35,410 bases of DNA from Defluviitaleaceae bacterium (GTDB lineage: Bacteria > Bacillota > Clostridia > Lachnospirales > WRAX01), in contig WQWB01000010.1 of the NCBI GenBank assembly GCA_009785555.1, positions 1-35,410 of the forward strand, written 5' to 3'. A program made the position numbers and the translations under genes. Under the pieces are notes generated by a model. The model searched no databases. It saw only the letters and a list, made by a program, of their open reading frames with translations, and was not told the origin of the DNA. Positions within the stretch are counted from its first letter, which is position 1, and every line of letters begins with the position of its first letter. This document shows positions 1-8,323 of the stretch, piece after piece.

Positions 1-550
1 GCGGGATATTTTTTATAACAGCGCGGAAAACATCCTCAATACCGATATTGGCCTTTGCAGAAATCTTTGGGCAATCCTCCGCCGGCAAACCGATAATTTC
101 CTCAATCTCGTCAACCACGCGCGGTATATCCGCCGCTACAAGGTCAATTTTGTTGATAACGGGCACAACCTCAAGGTTGCCCTCAATCGCCAAATATACA
201 TTGGCAAGCGTCTGCGCCTCCACACCCTGCGCCGCATCCACTACAAGCACTGCTCCCTCGCACGCGGCAAGACTTCTTGAAACCTCGTAGTTAAAGTCGA
301 TATGGCCGGGCGTGTCGATCAAATTAAGCACATACTCCTGCCCATCGAGTGTATACACGAGGCGGACGGACTGCGCCTTGATAGTGATGCCGCGCTCACG
401 CTCCAGATCCATATTATCAAGCACCTGATCCTGCATTTCGCGGCTCGTCAATAGGCCAGACGATTGGATAAGCCTGTCGGCCAGCGTGGACTTGCCGTGG
501 TCTATATGTGCGATGATGCTGAAATTGCGTATAAATTGTTGGTTACTCAT
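1..550 (-). CDS. lepA: Elongation factor 4 (LepA), N-terminal part, cut by window edge
   Basis: Translating the minus strand from the ATG at 548-550 gives a start of the form [20 protein letters not shown], the classic LepA N-terminus with the G1 P-loop AHIDHGKST. The switch sequence [10 protein letters not shown], the G3 motif DTPGHIDF and the G4 motif NKIDL follow in order. LepA is a ribosome-binding translational GTPase thought to back-translocate or rescue stalled ribosomes. Only about 183 of the usual ~600 residues are present because the gene runs off position 1; no frameshift is seen. The ribosome binding site is GGAGG/AGGA just upstream, and a promoter lies at 635-663. Assignment to LepA rather than another translational GTPase rests on the N-terminal sequence and is strong. 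Confidence 0.96.
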   Translation of the reverse strand, partial: MSNQQFIRNFSIIAHIDHGKSTLADRLIQSSGLLTSREMQDQVLDNMDLERERGITIKAQSVRLVYTLDGQEYVLNLIDTPGHIDFNYEVSRSLAACEGAVLVVDAAQGVEAQTLANVYLAIEGNLEVVPVINKIDLVAADIPRVVDEIEEIIGLPAEDCPKISAKANIGIEDVFRAVIKNIP

Positions 551-571
551 GTTTCCTGTTCCTCCAAACCC

Positions 572-590
572 GGGCGGCCTAAGACCGCCC
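572..590. repeat. Short GC-rich palindrome in the lepA leader
   Basis: GGGCGG and CCGCCC, 6 bp each, flank a 7-nt loop between the lepA start and its promoter. On the minus strand it reads as a GGGGCGG...CCGCCC hairpin after a short T tract. It resembles the short dispersed GC palindromes found between genes in many Bacillota; only one clear copy of this type is seen here. Confidence 0.45.
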
Positions 591-597
591 CTACAAA

Positions 598-634
598 AAT
601 AAATAACCCGCCCTAAAATGAGTGGGTTATTTAT
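598..634 (-). terminator. Rho-independent terminator downstream of the lipoprotein gene
   Basis: A perfect 10-bp stem (600-609 with 624-633, core AAATAACCC/GGGTTATTT) with a 14-nt loop is followed on the minus strand by a T-rich stretch ATTTATTTTTG. It sits after the stop of the small lipoprotein gene and before lepA. The right arm overlaps the expected transcription start of the lepA promoter, so a transcript that begins there would lack a complete 5' arm. Confidence 0.7.
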
Positions 635-663
635 ATTGTACATTATTTATTGATGATTTGCAA
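635..663 (-). promoter_or_regulatory. Sigma-A type promoter for lepA
   Basis: Minus strand: -35 TTGCAA (658-663), a 17-bp spacer and -10 TACAAT (635-640). The expected start is near 628, about 80 nt before the lepA ATG. Confidence 0.65.
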
Positions 664-700
664 CCTAAAATATACTTACCTACATACTTTCAAAAATTTA

Positions 701-1105
701 TTACTGCCTTATATAAGGATTGCCATTGATTTCAATAGTGTCGCTTGAGCGCAAGAATGAACGTGGAATTACCACGGGATTCTCAAAAACTCCACGTTCG
801 CAGCGCGTACCGTCATAATGGACATTTTCAGTCCACATCCAAGAGAATTCAATCTCCGTGGAGGTGATTGTAAACGTGCCATGCTCTTCACGTGAATGTA
901 TAAGCTGGCCGCAAGTGAAACATTCATAACCATGGTCTTCTACAATCGTCCATGTCACGTTGTTTCCTTGGAAAGTATACGACGTGAAAGTGCCAACATT
1001 ATTCACCCACGTGCCGTCAAGATTTGCGCGGCAAGCAGTCAATAGTAGCGCCGCAAAAACAGCAGCAAGCCCAAGCAATAAAACCTTAAATTCAAAATGT
1101 TTAAT
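701..1105 (-). CDS. Small putative lipoprotein, unknown function
   Basis: I do not recognise a family. The open frame encodes about 125-134 residues with a hydrophobic N-terminus ending in LLLTAC, a good lipobox, so the mature protein is probably lipid-anchored at the outer face of the membrane. The mature part is polar and beta-rich looking (DGTWVNN..GTFTSYTF..GTFTI), like a small lipocalin-like or DUF-type domain, with a CFTC pair and one further cysteine. The first conventional start is TTG at 1078, but that leaves a signal peptide without positive charges. An in-frame ATT at 1103-1105 sits 8 nt after GGAAGGTG and gives a normal signal peptide beginning with K-H-F-E-F-K-V, so ATT may be the real start. 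The terminator at 598-634 follows it. Confidence 0.6.
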   Translation of the reverse strand: MKHFEFKVLLLGLAAVFAALLLTACRANLDGTWVNNVGTFTSYTFQGNNVTWTIVEDHGYECFTCGQLIHSREEHGTFTITSTEIEFSWMWTENVHYDGTRCERGVFENPVVIPRSFLRSSDTIEINGNPYIRQ

Positions 1106-1223
1106 AATAAATCACCTTCCAGTTTATGTTTATTAATGATTGCTTTAAACCAAACAACTTCTTAATATCAACTTTGTTTGCTAGCCCGAAAAATATCATT
1201 ATCAACAATGTTAGCAGAAATTT
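1101..1223 (-). CDS. Possible 41-residue hydrophobic leader peptide
   Basis: An open frame starting MKFLLTLLIMIFFGL at the ATG of 1221-1223 ends with a stop overlapping the ATT start region of the lipoprotein gene. It lies inside the leader predicted from the promoter at 1273-1301. No good ribosome binding site precedes this ATG (the nearest AAAGGAG is about 30 nt away). It could be a small membrane peptide coupled to the lipoprotein gene, or chance. Confidence 0.2.
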   Translation of the reverse strand, partial: KFLLTLLIMIFFGLANKVDIKKLFGLKQSLININWKVIYY

Positions 1224-1272
1224 CATCAACAAAATATTTATTAATAAAAATTCACATACTCCTTTACCGAAA

Positions 1273-1301
1273 ATTATAGAGGCCTGTTCGTAGAATAACA
1301 A
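1273..1301 (-). promoter_or_regulatory. Sigma-A type promoter upstream of the lipoprotein gene
   Basis: Minus strand: -35 TTGTTA (1296-1301), a 17-bp spacer and a perfect -10 TATAAT (1273-1278). It would give the lipoprotein mRNA a leader of roughly 160 nt. Confidence 0.5.
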
Positions 1302-1374
1302 TTATGCAACTCGCGAGGTGCATCCGAATGCCTTCATGGCGAATTTACCCTGCAATCTAATACGTAGTTTTTAG

Positions 1375-1431
1375 ATTACGGAGCAAGCAAGAGTACATTG
1401 CATTGTTTCTACTCCCGCTTGCCCCGGTTAA
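1375..1431. repeat. Imperfect hairpin downstream of tsf, related to the one at 7406-7467
   Basis: The arms are about 20 nt: GCAAGCAAGAGTA on the left and, reversed, GCAAGCGGGAGTA on the right. The stretch 1302-1449 holds no gene; besides this hairpin it has ATGCA..TGCAT around a TCGCGA palindrome at 1304-1323. Neither has a T tract on the minus strand, so a standard terminator for tsf was not found. Confidence 0.5.
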
Positions 1432-1449
1432 GGTTAGCAACGCAAATAA

Positions 1450-2379
1450 TTAATTCCCAGTAACCTTCGCCACTTCCTCGGCAAAGTTTTCTTGCTTCTT
1501 TTCAATACCTTCACCGCGCTCAAAGCATACGAAGCGGTTTACGGATACCTTAAAGCCAAGCTCTTTGGACACGACGTCGAGATACTTCGCAACGGTCAAG
1601 CTGCCGTCCTTCACGTATTCTTGATCCATCAAGCAGATTTCCTTCATATATTTCGCGAAGCGGCCGGGGATGACGTTTTCCATCATAACCTTTTCCGGTC
1701 TTGGTTTTTCCATCGCCGCGTTCTCGTTCAAAGCTGTATTTGTGATGATTTCCATCTCAGCGGCCTTAAACTCTTCCGGCACATCGTCAACCTTGGTAAA
1801 TCTGGGAAGAAGCGCCGCGATTTGAAGGCAGATGTTTTTGCCGGCTTCATGCACGCCTTCGTTTACTTGCTCCGCTTCCAAATCCACAAGCACGGCGATC
1901 TTGCCGCCGCCATGGATGTATGAGCAGAGAATACCTGGCGTTTTCTTTTCTATTTTCGTAAAGCGGCGGATGTTGATGTTCTCACCGATAACGGCGATTG
2001 CGCCTTTAACAGCTTCCTCAACCGAAAGGTTTGCGTCTTCCACCCATTTTTCGGCCATCAATGCCTCAACGGTATTTGCCGGGCCGTTAAGGATTTGGTT
2101 GCTTACCTTACCTACAAACTCGACAAACCTGTCCGCCTTTGCGGCGAAGTCCGTTTCGATATTCACTTCAACAACCATACCCGTATTGCCTGCGACGAGT
2201 ACGTTACATACGCCCTCAGCAGCGATGCGTCCAGCTTTTTTAGCTGCTTGCGCAAGACCTTTCTCACGCAAAAACTTAATGGCTTCGTCTATATTATTAT
2301 TGGTTTCGGCTAGGGCTTTCTTGCAGTCCGCCATGCCTGCGCCTGTGCGCTCACGTAATTCTTTTACTAATTCTAACAT
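1450..2379 (-). CDS. tsf: Elongation factor Ts
   Basis: A 309-residue protein beginning MLELVKELRERTGAGMADCK, the N-terminal UBA-like domain shared by all EF-Ts, followed by the core with TDFAAKADRFVEF, the conserved segment that contacts EF-Tu. EF-Ts catalyses GDP-GTP exchange on EF-Tu in the cytoplasm. Length is normal for the family. It follows rpsB after 33 bp in the same orientation, the near-universal rpsB-tsf pair, and is probably cotranscribed from the promoter at 3281-3308. A GAGAGG ribosome binding site lies about 11 nt before the ATG. Confidence 0.97.
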   Translation of the reverse strand: MLELVKELRERTGAGMADCKKALAETNNNIDEAIKFLREKGLAQAAKKAGRIAAEGVCNVLVAGNTGMVVEVNIETDFAAKADRFVEFVGKVSNQILNGPANTVEALMAEKWVEDANLSVEEAVKGAIAVIGENINIRRFTKIEKKTPGILCSYIHGGGKIAVLVDLEAEQVNEGVHEAGKNICLQIAALLPRFTKVDDVPEEFKAAEMEIITNTALNENAAMEKPRPEKVMMENVIPGRFAKYMKEICLMDQEYVKDGSLTVAKYLDVVSKELGFKVSVNRFVCFERGEGIEKKQENFAEEVAKVTGN

Positions 2380-2412
2380 ATATACATAAACCTCTCTTAA
2401 TTTAAAATACAG

Positions 2413-3198
2413 TTATTCCTGCGTCGCTTCCCCATTAAAGCTCATCGCTTCTTGATCCAAATCAACGTCAGCCATGTCAGCGATCTCCGCCTGTTCCTTC
2501 GTACCGTCACCCATCGCACCTTGGCGTGCCTCTATTACAGCATCGGCGATTTTGCCGGCGATAAGCTTAACGGCGCGGATAGCGTCATCATTTCCGGGGA
2601 TAACGTAGTCCACCTCGTCCGGGTCACAGTTCGTGTCAACAATACCGACGATTGGGATACCAAGGTTATGCGCTTCCAAAATCGCGATATGCTCTTTGCG
2701 CGGATCAACAACAAACAAGACATCCGGTATTTTGTTCATATCCTTTATACCGCCGAGGTTGCGTTGCAGTTTGTCCTTTTCGTGGCGGAGTTTGGCAACT
2801 TCCTTCTTCGTAAGCTGCTCCATAGAGCCGTCAAGCTCCATGCGCTCAAGCTCCTTAAGGCGGTTTACGCGGAGTTTGATCGTCTTAAAGTTCGTCAACA
2901 TGCCGCCGAGCCAACGTTCGTTGATGTAGTGCATGTTGCAACGTTCAGCCTCTTCTTTTATCGAATCCTGCGCTTGCTTCTTCGTACCGACAAAAAGGAT
3001 GGTTCCGCCCGCTCTCATGATTTCGCTGACGGCGTTGTAAGCCGTGTCAATCATCTTAACTGTCTTTTGAAGGTCGATGATGTAGATACCGTTACGCTCG
3101 GCAAAGATATACTCAGCCATTTTGGGGTTCCAGCGGCGTGTTTGGTGGCCGAAGTGTACGCCGGCTTCCAAAAGCTGCTTCATTGAGATTACGCTCAT
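2413..3198 (-). CDS. rpsB: 30S ribosomal protein S2
   Basis: A 261-residue protein starting [20 protein letters not shown] with the S2 signatures [29 protein letters not shown] and [17 protein letters not shown]2 is a late-assembling small-subunit protein needed for S1 docking. The length matches the family (~230-260), with an acidic C-terminal tail. CTGGAGGAACAAATT precedes the ATG, a strong ribosome binding site. It heads the rpsB-tsf operon. The 80-nt leader may take part in S2 autoregulation, but I see no structure I can assign. Confidence 0.97.
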   Translation of the reverse strand: MSVISMKQLLEAGVHFGHQTRRWNPKMAEYIFAERNGIYIIDLQKTVKMIDTAYNAVSEIMRAGGTILFVGTKKQAQDSIKEEAERCNMHYINERWLGGMLTNFKTIKLRVNRLKELERMELDGSMEQLTKKEVAKLRHEKDKLQRNLGGIKDMNKIPDVLFVVDPRKEHIAILEAHNLGIPIVGIVDTNCDPDEVDYVIPGNDDAIRAVKLIAGKIADAVIEARQGAMGDGTKEQAEIADMADVDLDQEAMSFNGEATQE

Positions 3199-3280
3199 AA
3201 TTTGTTCCTCCAGATTTTCCTCCCACGACCGTGATATTTATCATCCAGTATTCAGCCGTGTGCGATTTTTATGCTAGTGT

Positions 3281-3308
3281 ATTATACCACATTATTTTCA
3301 TAATGCAA
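3281..3308 (-). promoter_or_regulatory. Sigma-A promoter for rpsB-tsf
   Basis: Minus strand: -35 TTGCAT (3303-3308), a 16-bp spacer and a perfect -10 TATAAT (3281-3286) with an upstream TG giving TGGTATAAT, an extended -10. Expected leader of about 75-80 nt. Confidence 0.8.
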
Positions 3309-3327
3309 GCATTTTTTGCAGTTAATC

Positions 3328-3867
3328 CTATTTTTTCTTATAAAATAACCCCTTTGCGTACATATCCTGCTCTTTTGAGATAAGACTTATCAAAAACCCC
3401 TCGCCGAAACCTATAAACGCTAAAACGCAACATACTATAAGCAACGGCACAAGCGGCACGCCAACCCAATATAGAATCGGAAATAGGAACACAACCCACG
3501 CCGCCGCTTTTATGCCGATTGTATGCAATAAGACAAACTTCTTGAACCTTATAACGCCAACAATCGGTTCCAACACCCTCAATGCCACGATGAAAATTGC
3601 CACCGGCGCACCCCATGACGGAAGATCCATAACCGGTATTATCCTAAACAAAACGATAATGCCAAGCGCTAAGTCCGCCACACTATCCAGGTTTGAGCCC
3701 AGCTTTGATGTTGCGCCAAGCCGCCGAGCCAGCGGCCCGTCAAACGCGTCTGTCAAACCGGCGACTATGTAAATCACCATAAATGGAATAGCATAAGGCA
3801 CCAGAAATAATAGAAGCACCGCTAAGAGAAGCCTTGAACCTGACAAAATATTTGGAATATGCTTCAT
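3328..3867 (-). CDS. CDP-alcohol phosphatidyltransferase family membrane enzyme
   Basis: A 179-residue integral membrane protein with about five hydrophobic segments. It carries the complete CDP-alcohol phosphotransferase signature: DAFDGPLARR followed by G eight residues after the AR, then D and D (NLDSVAD). Such enzymes move a phosphoalcohol from CDP-diacylglycerol or a CDP-alcohol to an acceptor. PgsA (phosphatidylglycerophosphate synthase) is the commonest member of this size, but cardiolipin- or inositol-type substrates cannot be excluded from sequence alone. AAGGGG lies 9 nt before the ATG. The start is 2 bp from the dnaE stop codon, suggesting translational coupling to dnaE. Confidence 0.87.
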   Translation of the reverse strand: MKHIPNILSGSRLLLAVLLLFLVPYAIPFMVIYIVAGLTDAFDGPLARRLGATSKLGSNLDSVADLALGIIVLFRIIPVMDLPSWGAPVAIFIVALRVLEPIVGVIRFKKFVLLHTIGIKAAAWVVFLFPILYWVGVPLVPLLIVCCVLAFIGFGEGFLISLISKEQDMYAKGLFYKKK

Positions 3868-3869
3868 GT

Positions 3870-6800
3870 TTATACCCCTTTATTTACAGTTTTTACTACA
3901 ACATTCTTATCCCCAAGCAACGCCTTAAGCGAAAGTATCAGTTTCACATCATCAGCGTTTGCATTGTACTCGACGGATATATTCAGCCGTTGCCGCGTCT
4001 TTTCATCATACGCGATGACCGGGTTCTTACCAGGGTGCTTTTGTAAGGTTTCAAGTATCTTGCTATACGGCACGGTCGTGTCCTTAGCCAGTTTTAGCCA
4101 CAACTCGTCATAAGCCTTTTCTTCCGCGGTTGCTTGCATAATGCGGATATCGTTGCACACGACCTTGGCCGCCTCACCCTCGCGCACGCTGGCGCGGCCC
4201 ATTGCAAGAATGGCCGTACCCGTTGCCAACTGCAGTTCATACTTCGCAAAGAGGTTTGGGAAAACGATCAACTCAACCTCGCCGTACATATCCTCAATGG
4301 TAACGAATGCCATCGCTTCGTTCTTTTTCGTGTATTTTGTAGTTTTCGAGGTTATAATCCCACCCACAGTACAGGAAGCATTGTCTTCAATCAATACACT
4401 TTCGCCTATTTCGTTCGGATCGCCGCCATCCTCGGCCTGGGCCATAAAATCCCGGCTTGTGGCGGTTATTTTAGAGGAATACAGCCCCTCGTACGTTAAG
4501 TATGGGTGCCCGCTCACATATATCCCAAGCATTTCTTTTTCATCACTGAGGCGCAGGCTGTCTGGGAACTCGGGGATATTGGGCAGATCGTCGGCAAGAT
4601 TCTGCTCCTGTTCATCGCTGCTCATCAAGTCAAACAGGCTTACCTGCCCTTCCAGCACGTTCTTCTTCGTATCGGACGAGCTGTCCATAAGCGCAGCGAA
4701 GACAGAAATGTACTGGCTGCGCTTGCCGCCTAAACTGTCAAGCGCGCCGGCGCGGATAAGGCACTCCATCGCACGCTTATTAAGGTACTGGCTGTCCATC
4801 CTACTGATAAAATCCGATAAGCTCTTATACGGCCCTCGCTCACGCTCCTTTACGATTGCGTTGACCGTTTGCCGTCCTACGTTTTTAATAGCGTTAAGGC
4901 CGAAGATTATCGCATTTTTGTCCGCGGTGAAACGCCCAAAACTCCTGTTCACATCAGGTGGGCTGACCTGCAGATTCATTTTCTTACATTCGGAGATATA
5001 CGCAGATACACTACTCGGACTGTCTAGTACGGAGGATAGCAAAGCCGACATATACTCAAGCGGATAATGATATTTCAGCCACGCTGTTTGATACACCAAA
5101 TAAGCATATCCCGCCGAATGGCCTTTTGGAAAAGCGTAACGGGCGAAATCCTCCATCTCGTCCCATATACGCTCAGCTATCTCGCGGGGGATACCGTTTG
5201 CCACGCAGCCCGGCACGCTGTTCTCGTCATCATTGAGGCCGTTGATAAAGTAATTCTTCTCCATCGCCATAACGTCTGCTTTTTTCTTGCTCATAGCGCG
5301 GCGGATAAGGTCACCGCGGCCGTATGAATAGCCGGCTAAGTCACGCACGATTTGGATAACCTGCTCCTGGTATACGATACACCCATATGTTTCCCTCAAT
5401 ATCGGCTCCAACGACTTATGCGTATAGCGCACCGCGCCACCGTTTTTGTTGCGTACAAATTTCGGTATAAAATCCATGGGGCCAGGGCGGTACAGGGCAA
5501 TGCCGGCACATATATCATCCAAGCTCGACGGCCGAAGCTCCTTCATAAAACTCTTCATCCCACCGCTTTCGAGCTGGAAAACGCCTTCCGTGTTCGCTTT
5601 GGATATGCTGTCGTAGACACGCTTATCACCATAATCCATAGTGGCCGGATCTACCACGACATTATGTCGTCGTTTCACCTCGTCTATGGTTTTTTTGATG
5701 ACGGTTAGGGTACGCAAGCCAAGGAAATCAAATTTAAGAAGACCCAATTCTTCCAACGTGTTCATGGTAAATTGTGTCGTGATTAAGCCATCGTTCGTGT
5801 TGAGGGGTATGTAGTCGTCCACCGGCCTATCACACACCAAAACGCCAGCGGCGTGGGTTGATGCGTGGCGTGGTAGGCCCTCCAGTTTCATAGCCATGGT
5901 AATAAGGTGGCGGATAGGCGGCTCAGCATCATACCGCGCCTTCAAATCTTTGTTGATTTCAAGCGCAGACTTTAAATCCGCGCCGAACGGTATCATCTTC
6001 GCCAACCTGTCCACATCGCCGTACGGCATAGCAAGGGCCCGGCCAACGTCGCGCACAGAGGCTTTGGCGGCCATCGTGCCGAAAGTAATGATCTGAGCGA
6101 CATGGTCTTCACCGTACGTACGGTTTACGTAGTCTATAACCTCGCCGCGCCGCTCATAGCATATGTCCAGATCGATATCCGGCATGGAGATGCGTTCCGG
6201 ATTAAGAAACCTCTCGAAGATAATGTTAAACCTATATGGGTCAACAGTTGTGATATCCAGCAGATAGTTTACGACGCAGCCGTTGCCGCTGCCGCGTACA
6301 CCGATGTTTATGTCGTTATCCCTGGCGAATTTAACGGCATCCCAAACAACCAGGAAATACATGGCGTAACCCATTTTCCCGATAACGCTGAGTTCGTGAT
6401 CAAGCCTTGATGTAACCTCGTTGGCTTGTTCCCTGTATTTTACAGGCAAGGCCGCCTCACACAGTTGCCGTAAATATCCATCGGCCGTTAAATTGTCCGG
6501 CAGAGGAAACTTAGGCAGTTTATATTCGTTAAACCGTATCTCAACGTTACATCTGTCTGCAATTTCCGCCGTATTTTCAAGCGCAATTGGTATGTGCGCA
6601 AACTTTTTCCGCATCTCTTCGGGTGAAGTAAGGTAAAACCCGCCGCCGGGGTAAGACATGCGGTCAGGGTCATTCACCGTCTTGTTGGTTTGTATACAAA
6701 GCAAGATATCGTGGGATTCCGCATCGTCTTCGAAAATATAATGGACGTCGTTTGTAGCAACGAGGGGAATGCCCGTTTCTTCACTCATACGGATAAGCTC

Positions 6801-7370
6801 AGGGTTAAGCTGCGCCTGTTCGTCCATGCCGTGGTCCTGCAGTTCCAAATAAAAATTACCGCGGCCGAATATCTCGTCATAAACTAACGCCGTTTCCTTC
6901 GCGCGGTCGTAACCTTTGTCTAAGAAATCCTTTGCAACAGGGCCGCCAAGGCAAGCAGACAAAGCGATGAGCCCGGTTTTGTACTGCCTTAGCACAGCCA
7001 AGTCAATGCGAGGTCGGTAATAAAAGCCCTCTTTGAATCCGTAGGACACAAGTTTTACGAGATTATGGTACCCCTCGTTATTTTCTGCAAGTAAGACGAG
7101 GTGGTAATAAAAATTCTCCTTCGACGGCGTTTTATCCGTACAGCTGCCGGATGCGACGTAGACCTCGCAACCCAATATCGGCTTTACGCCTTCCGCGTGG
7201 CAAGCCTTATAGAAGTCGATAACTCCATACATCGCGCCATGGTCAGTGATGGCAAGTGACGTCATGCCAAGCTCCGCGGCCCGCTTGGGCAGCTCGGCGA
7301 TCTTGGCCGACCCGTCCAGCAGGCTAAACTCCGTATGTACGTGGAGGTGAGAAAAGTTTTTATCTGTCAT
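3870..7370 (-). CDS. dnaE: DNA polymerase III subunit alpha (DnaE type)
   Basis: A 1166-residue replicative polymerase. Order of domains: N-terminal PHP domain (HLHVHTEFSLLDG, residues ~8-20; ITDHGAMYG; NDVHY), palm with catalytic PDIDLD (residues 397-402), fingers with QEQVIQIV and RAMSKKK, a helix-hairpin-helix region (LNAIKNVG..AI), and a C-terminal OB fold (VGGIITSKTTKYTKKNEAMAFVTIED). There is no inserted exonuclease domain, so this is DnaE, not PolC. The glycine-rich loop reads VRGSGNGCVVNYLL where most DnaE proteins have GRGSAAGSLV. No ribosome binding site is visible before the ATG. The gene lies between the dUTPase fusion and the phosphatidyltransferase. Confidence 0.96.
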   Translation of the reverse strand: MTDKNFSHLHVHTEFSLLDGSAKIAELPKRAAELGMTSLAITDHGAMYGVIDFYKACHAEGVKPILGCEVYVASGSCTDKTPSKENFYYHLVLLAENNEGYHNLVKLVSYGFKEGFYYRPRIDLAVLRQYKTGLIALSACLGGPVAKDFLDKGYDRAKETALVYDEIFGRGNFYLELQDHGMDEQAQLNPELIRMSEETGIPLVATNDVHYIFEDDAESHDILLCIQTNKTVNDPDRMSYPGGGFYLTSPEEMRKKFAHIPIALENTAEIADRCNVEIRFNEYKLPKFPLPDNLTADGYLRQLCEAALPVKYREQANEVTSRLDHELSVIGKMGYAMYFLVVWDAVKFARDNDINIGVRGSGNGCVVNYLLDITTVDPYRFNIIFERFLNPERISMPDIDLDICYERRGEVIDYVNRTYGEDHVAQIITFGTMAAKASVRDVGRALAMPYGDVDRLAKMIPFGADLKSALEINKDLKARYDAEPPIRHLITMAMKLEGLPRHASTHAAGVLVCDRPVDDYIPLNTNDGLITTQFTMNTLEELGLLKFDFLGLRTLTVIKKTIDEVKRRHNVVVDPATMDYGDKRVYDSISKANTEGVFQLESGGMKSFMKELRPSSLDDICAGIALYRPGPMDFIPKFVRNKNGGAVRYTHKSLEPILRETYGCIVYQEQVIQIVRDLAGYSYGRGDLIRRAMSKKKADVMAMEKNYFINGLNDDENSVPGCVANGIPREIAERIWDEMEDFARYAFPKGHSAGYAYLVYQTAWLKYHYPLEYMSALLSSVLDSPSSVSAYISECKKMNLQVSPPDVNRSFGRFTADKNAIIFGLNAIKNVGRQTVNAIVKERERGPYKSLSDFISRMDSQYLNKRAMECLIRAGALDSLGGKRSQYISVFAALMDSSSDTKKNVLEGQVSLFDLMSSDEQEQNLADDLPNIPEFPDSLRLSDEKEMLGIYVSGHPYLTYEGLYSSKITATSRDFMAQAEDGGDPNEIGESVLIEDNASCTVGGIITSKTTKYTKKNEAMAFVTIEDMYGEVELIVFPNLFAKYELQLATGTAILAMGRASVREGEAAKVVCNDIRIMQATAEEKAYDELWLKLAKDTTVPYSKILETLQKHPGKNPVIAYDEKTRQRLNISVEYNANADDVKLILSLKALLGDKNVVVKTVNKGV

Positions 7371-7405
7371 AGAAATTATCGCGAAACTAATCGGTTCGCA
7401 CCGTC

Positions 7406-7467
7406 ATTGCGGACTAGCGAGAGTTAGCCCGCGGTTTTTGCGGTCTTACTCTCGCTTGATCCGCAAT
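7406..7467. repeat. Long imperfect hairpin between the dUTPase fusion gene and dnaE
   Basis: The arms ATTGCGGACTAGCGAGAGTT and, reversed, ATTGCGGATCAAGCGAGAGT match at about 20 positions and enclose a further CCGC/GCGG pair. No T tract follows on the minus strand. The core CAAGCGAGAGTA is shared with the hairpin at 1375-1431. Confidence 0.6.
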
Positions 7468-7484
7468 CTCCGGGTTATAGTTGT

Positions 7485-8312
7485 TCAATTCTTTGTGCTT
7501 CCATATCCGCCTGCGCCGCGCAAAGTCTCGTCCCGGCTTATTCCTTCAACTTCTATCCATTCAACCCGCTCAAACTTATGTACGACCATCTGCGCTATCC
7601 TGTCACCGCGTTTTACGGTATAGCTTTCTTTTCCGTGATTAATGAGCAGGACGGAAACCTCGCCCCGATAGTCGGCGTCTATTGTGCCAGGCGCATTCAG
7701 CACGGTGATGCCGTGTTTTAACGCCAAACCGCTTCGTGGGCGTATCTGCGCCTCGCAATCCGGCGGCAGGGCTATAACAAGCCCCGTCGGGACAAGAACG
7801 CGCTCTCTTGGCGGTATAATCAGGTCGCCGTTTATAGCCGCGCAAATATCCATACCCGCCGCACCCGCGCTTTGGTAAGTTGGAAGCGGCAAACCAACGG
7901 CATTTTGTAGTATCGCTATCCTAAACATATATTTCTTTTCGATATATTCATCAATCAACTTTATGTCATCCCAGTCTTTTTGCCTGTCAAGCTCGACCTT
8001 CTGCTTTCGTATGCTCTGTATGGAAGCTACACACAAGCCGTCTATTTCCATTATATCATCCACGAGCCAGTTCTCAAACACTTCTATTAAGTCATTAATG
8101 ACGATCTTACGTTCGCCCGTTTCCAGAACGCGATATTTAGCGCCGCTGCTTATTAGAAGCTCCGCCAATCGGGTTGTGCAGCCAATATCAATATCCCTAG
8201 TCTCGGTTTTTATACCATGCATAACCAAGCCCGCTCCGGCTGTAATCCAATAATCACCACCGGAGAGCTGTTGTTCCGTCATTATATTGATTATATCTTG
8301 TTTATTAAGCAT
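7485..8312 (-). CDS. dut: Nucleotidyltransferase-like domain fused to dUTP diphosphatase
   Basis: A 275-residue protein of two parts. Residues 1-128 look like a minimal nucleotidyltransferase: GAGLVMHG, then TRDIDIGC with the metal-binding D40-x-D42, then IRKQK and [10 protein letters not shown] near the end, as in small stand-alone clostridial proteins of this kind. Residues 129-275 are a complete trimeric-type dUTPase with all five motifs: [38 protein letters not shown] and RGAGGYGST. dUTPase hydrolyses dUTP to dUMP, keeping uracil out of DNA. I start at ATG 8312 because AAAGGAT lies 7 nt upstream; an earlier ATG at 8351 overlaps the preceding gene. The dUTPase part has its own internal ATG at 7928 with weak signals. 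The position after an M16 peptidase is the usual place for dut. Confidence 0.9.
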   Translation of the reverse strand: MLNKQDIINIMTEQQLSGGDYWITAGAGLVMHGIKTETRDIDIGCTTRLAELLISSGAKYRVLETGERKIVINDLIEVFENWLVDDIMEIDGLCVASIQSIRKQKVELDRQKDWDDIKLIDEYIEKKYMFRIAILQNAVGLPLPTYQSAGAAGMDICAAINGDLIIPPRERVLVPTGLVIALPPDCEAQIRPRSGLALKHGITVLNAPGTIDADYRGEVSVLLINHGKESYTVKRGDRIAQMVVHKFERVEWIEVEGISRDETLRGAGGYGSTKN

Positions 8313-8323
8313 TTGGATATCCT

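Noticed and set aside
2452-3186. Long plus-strand frame opposite rpsB (and similar frames opposite tsf, pnp, dnaE and valS)
   Set aside because: They are antisense shadows of clearly recognisable conserved genes and have no domain of their own.
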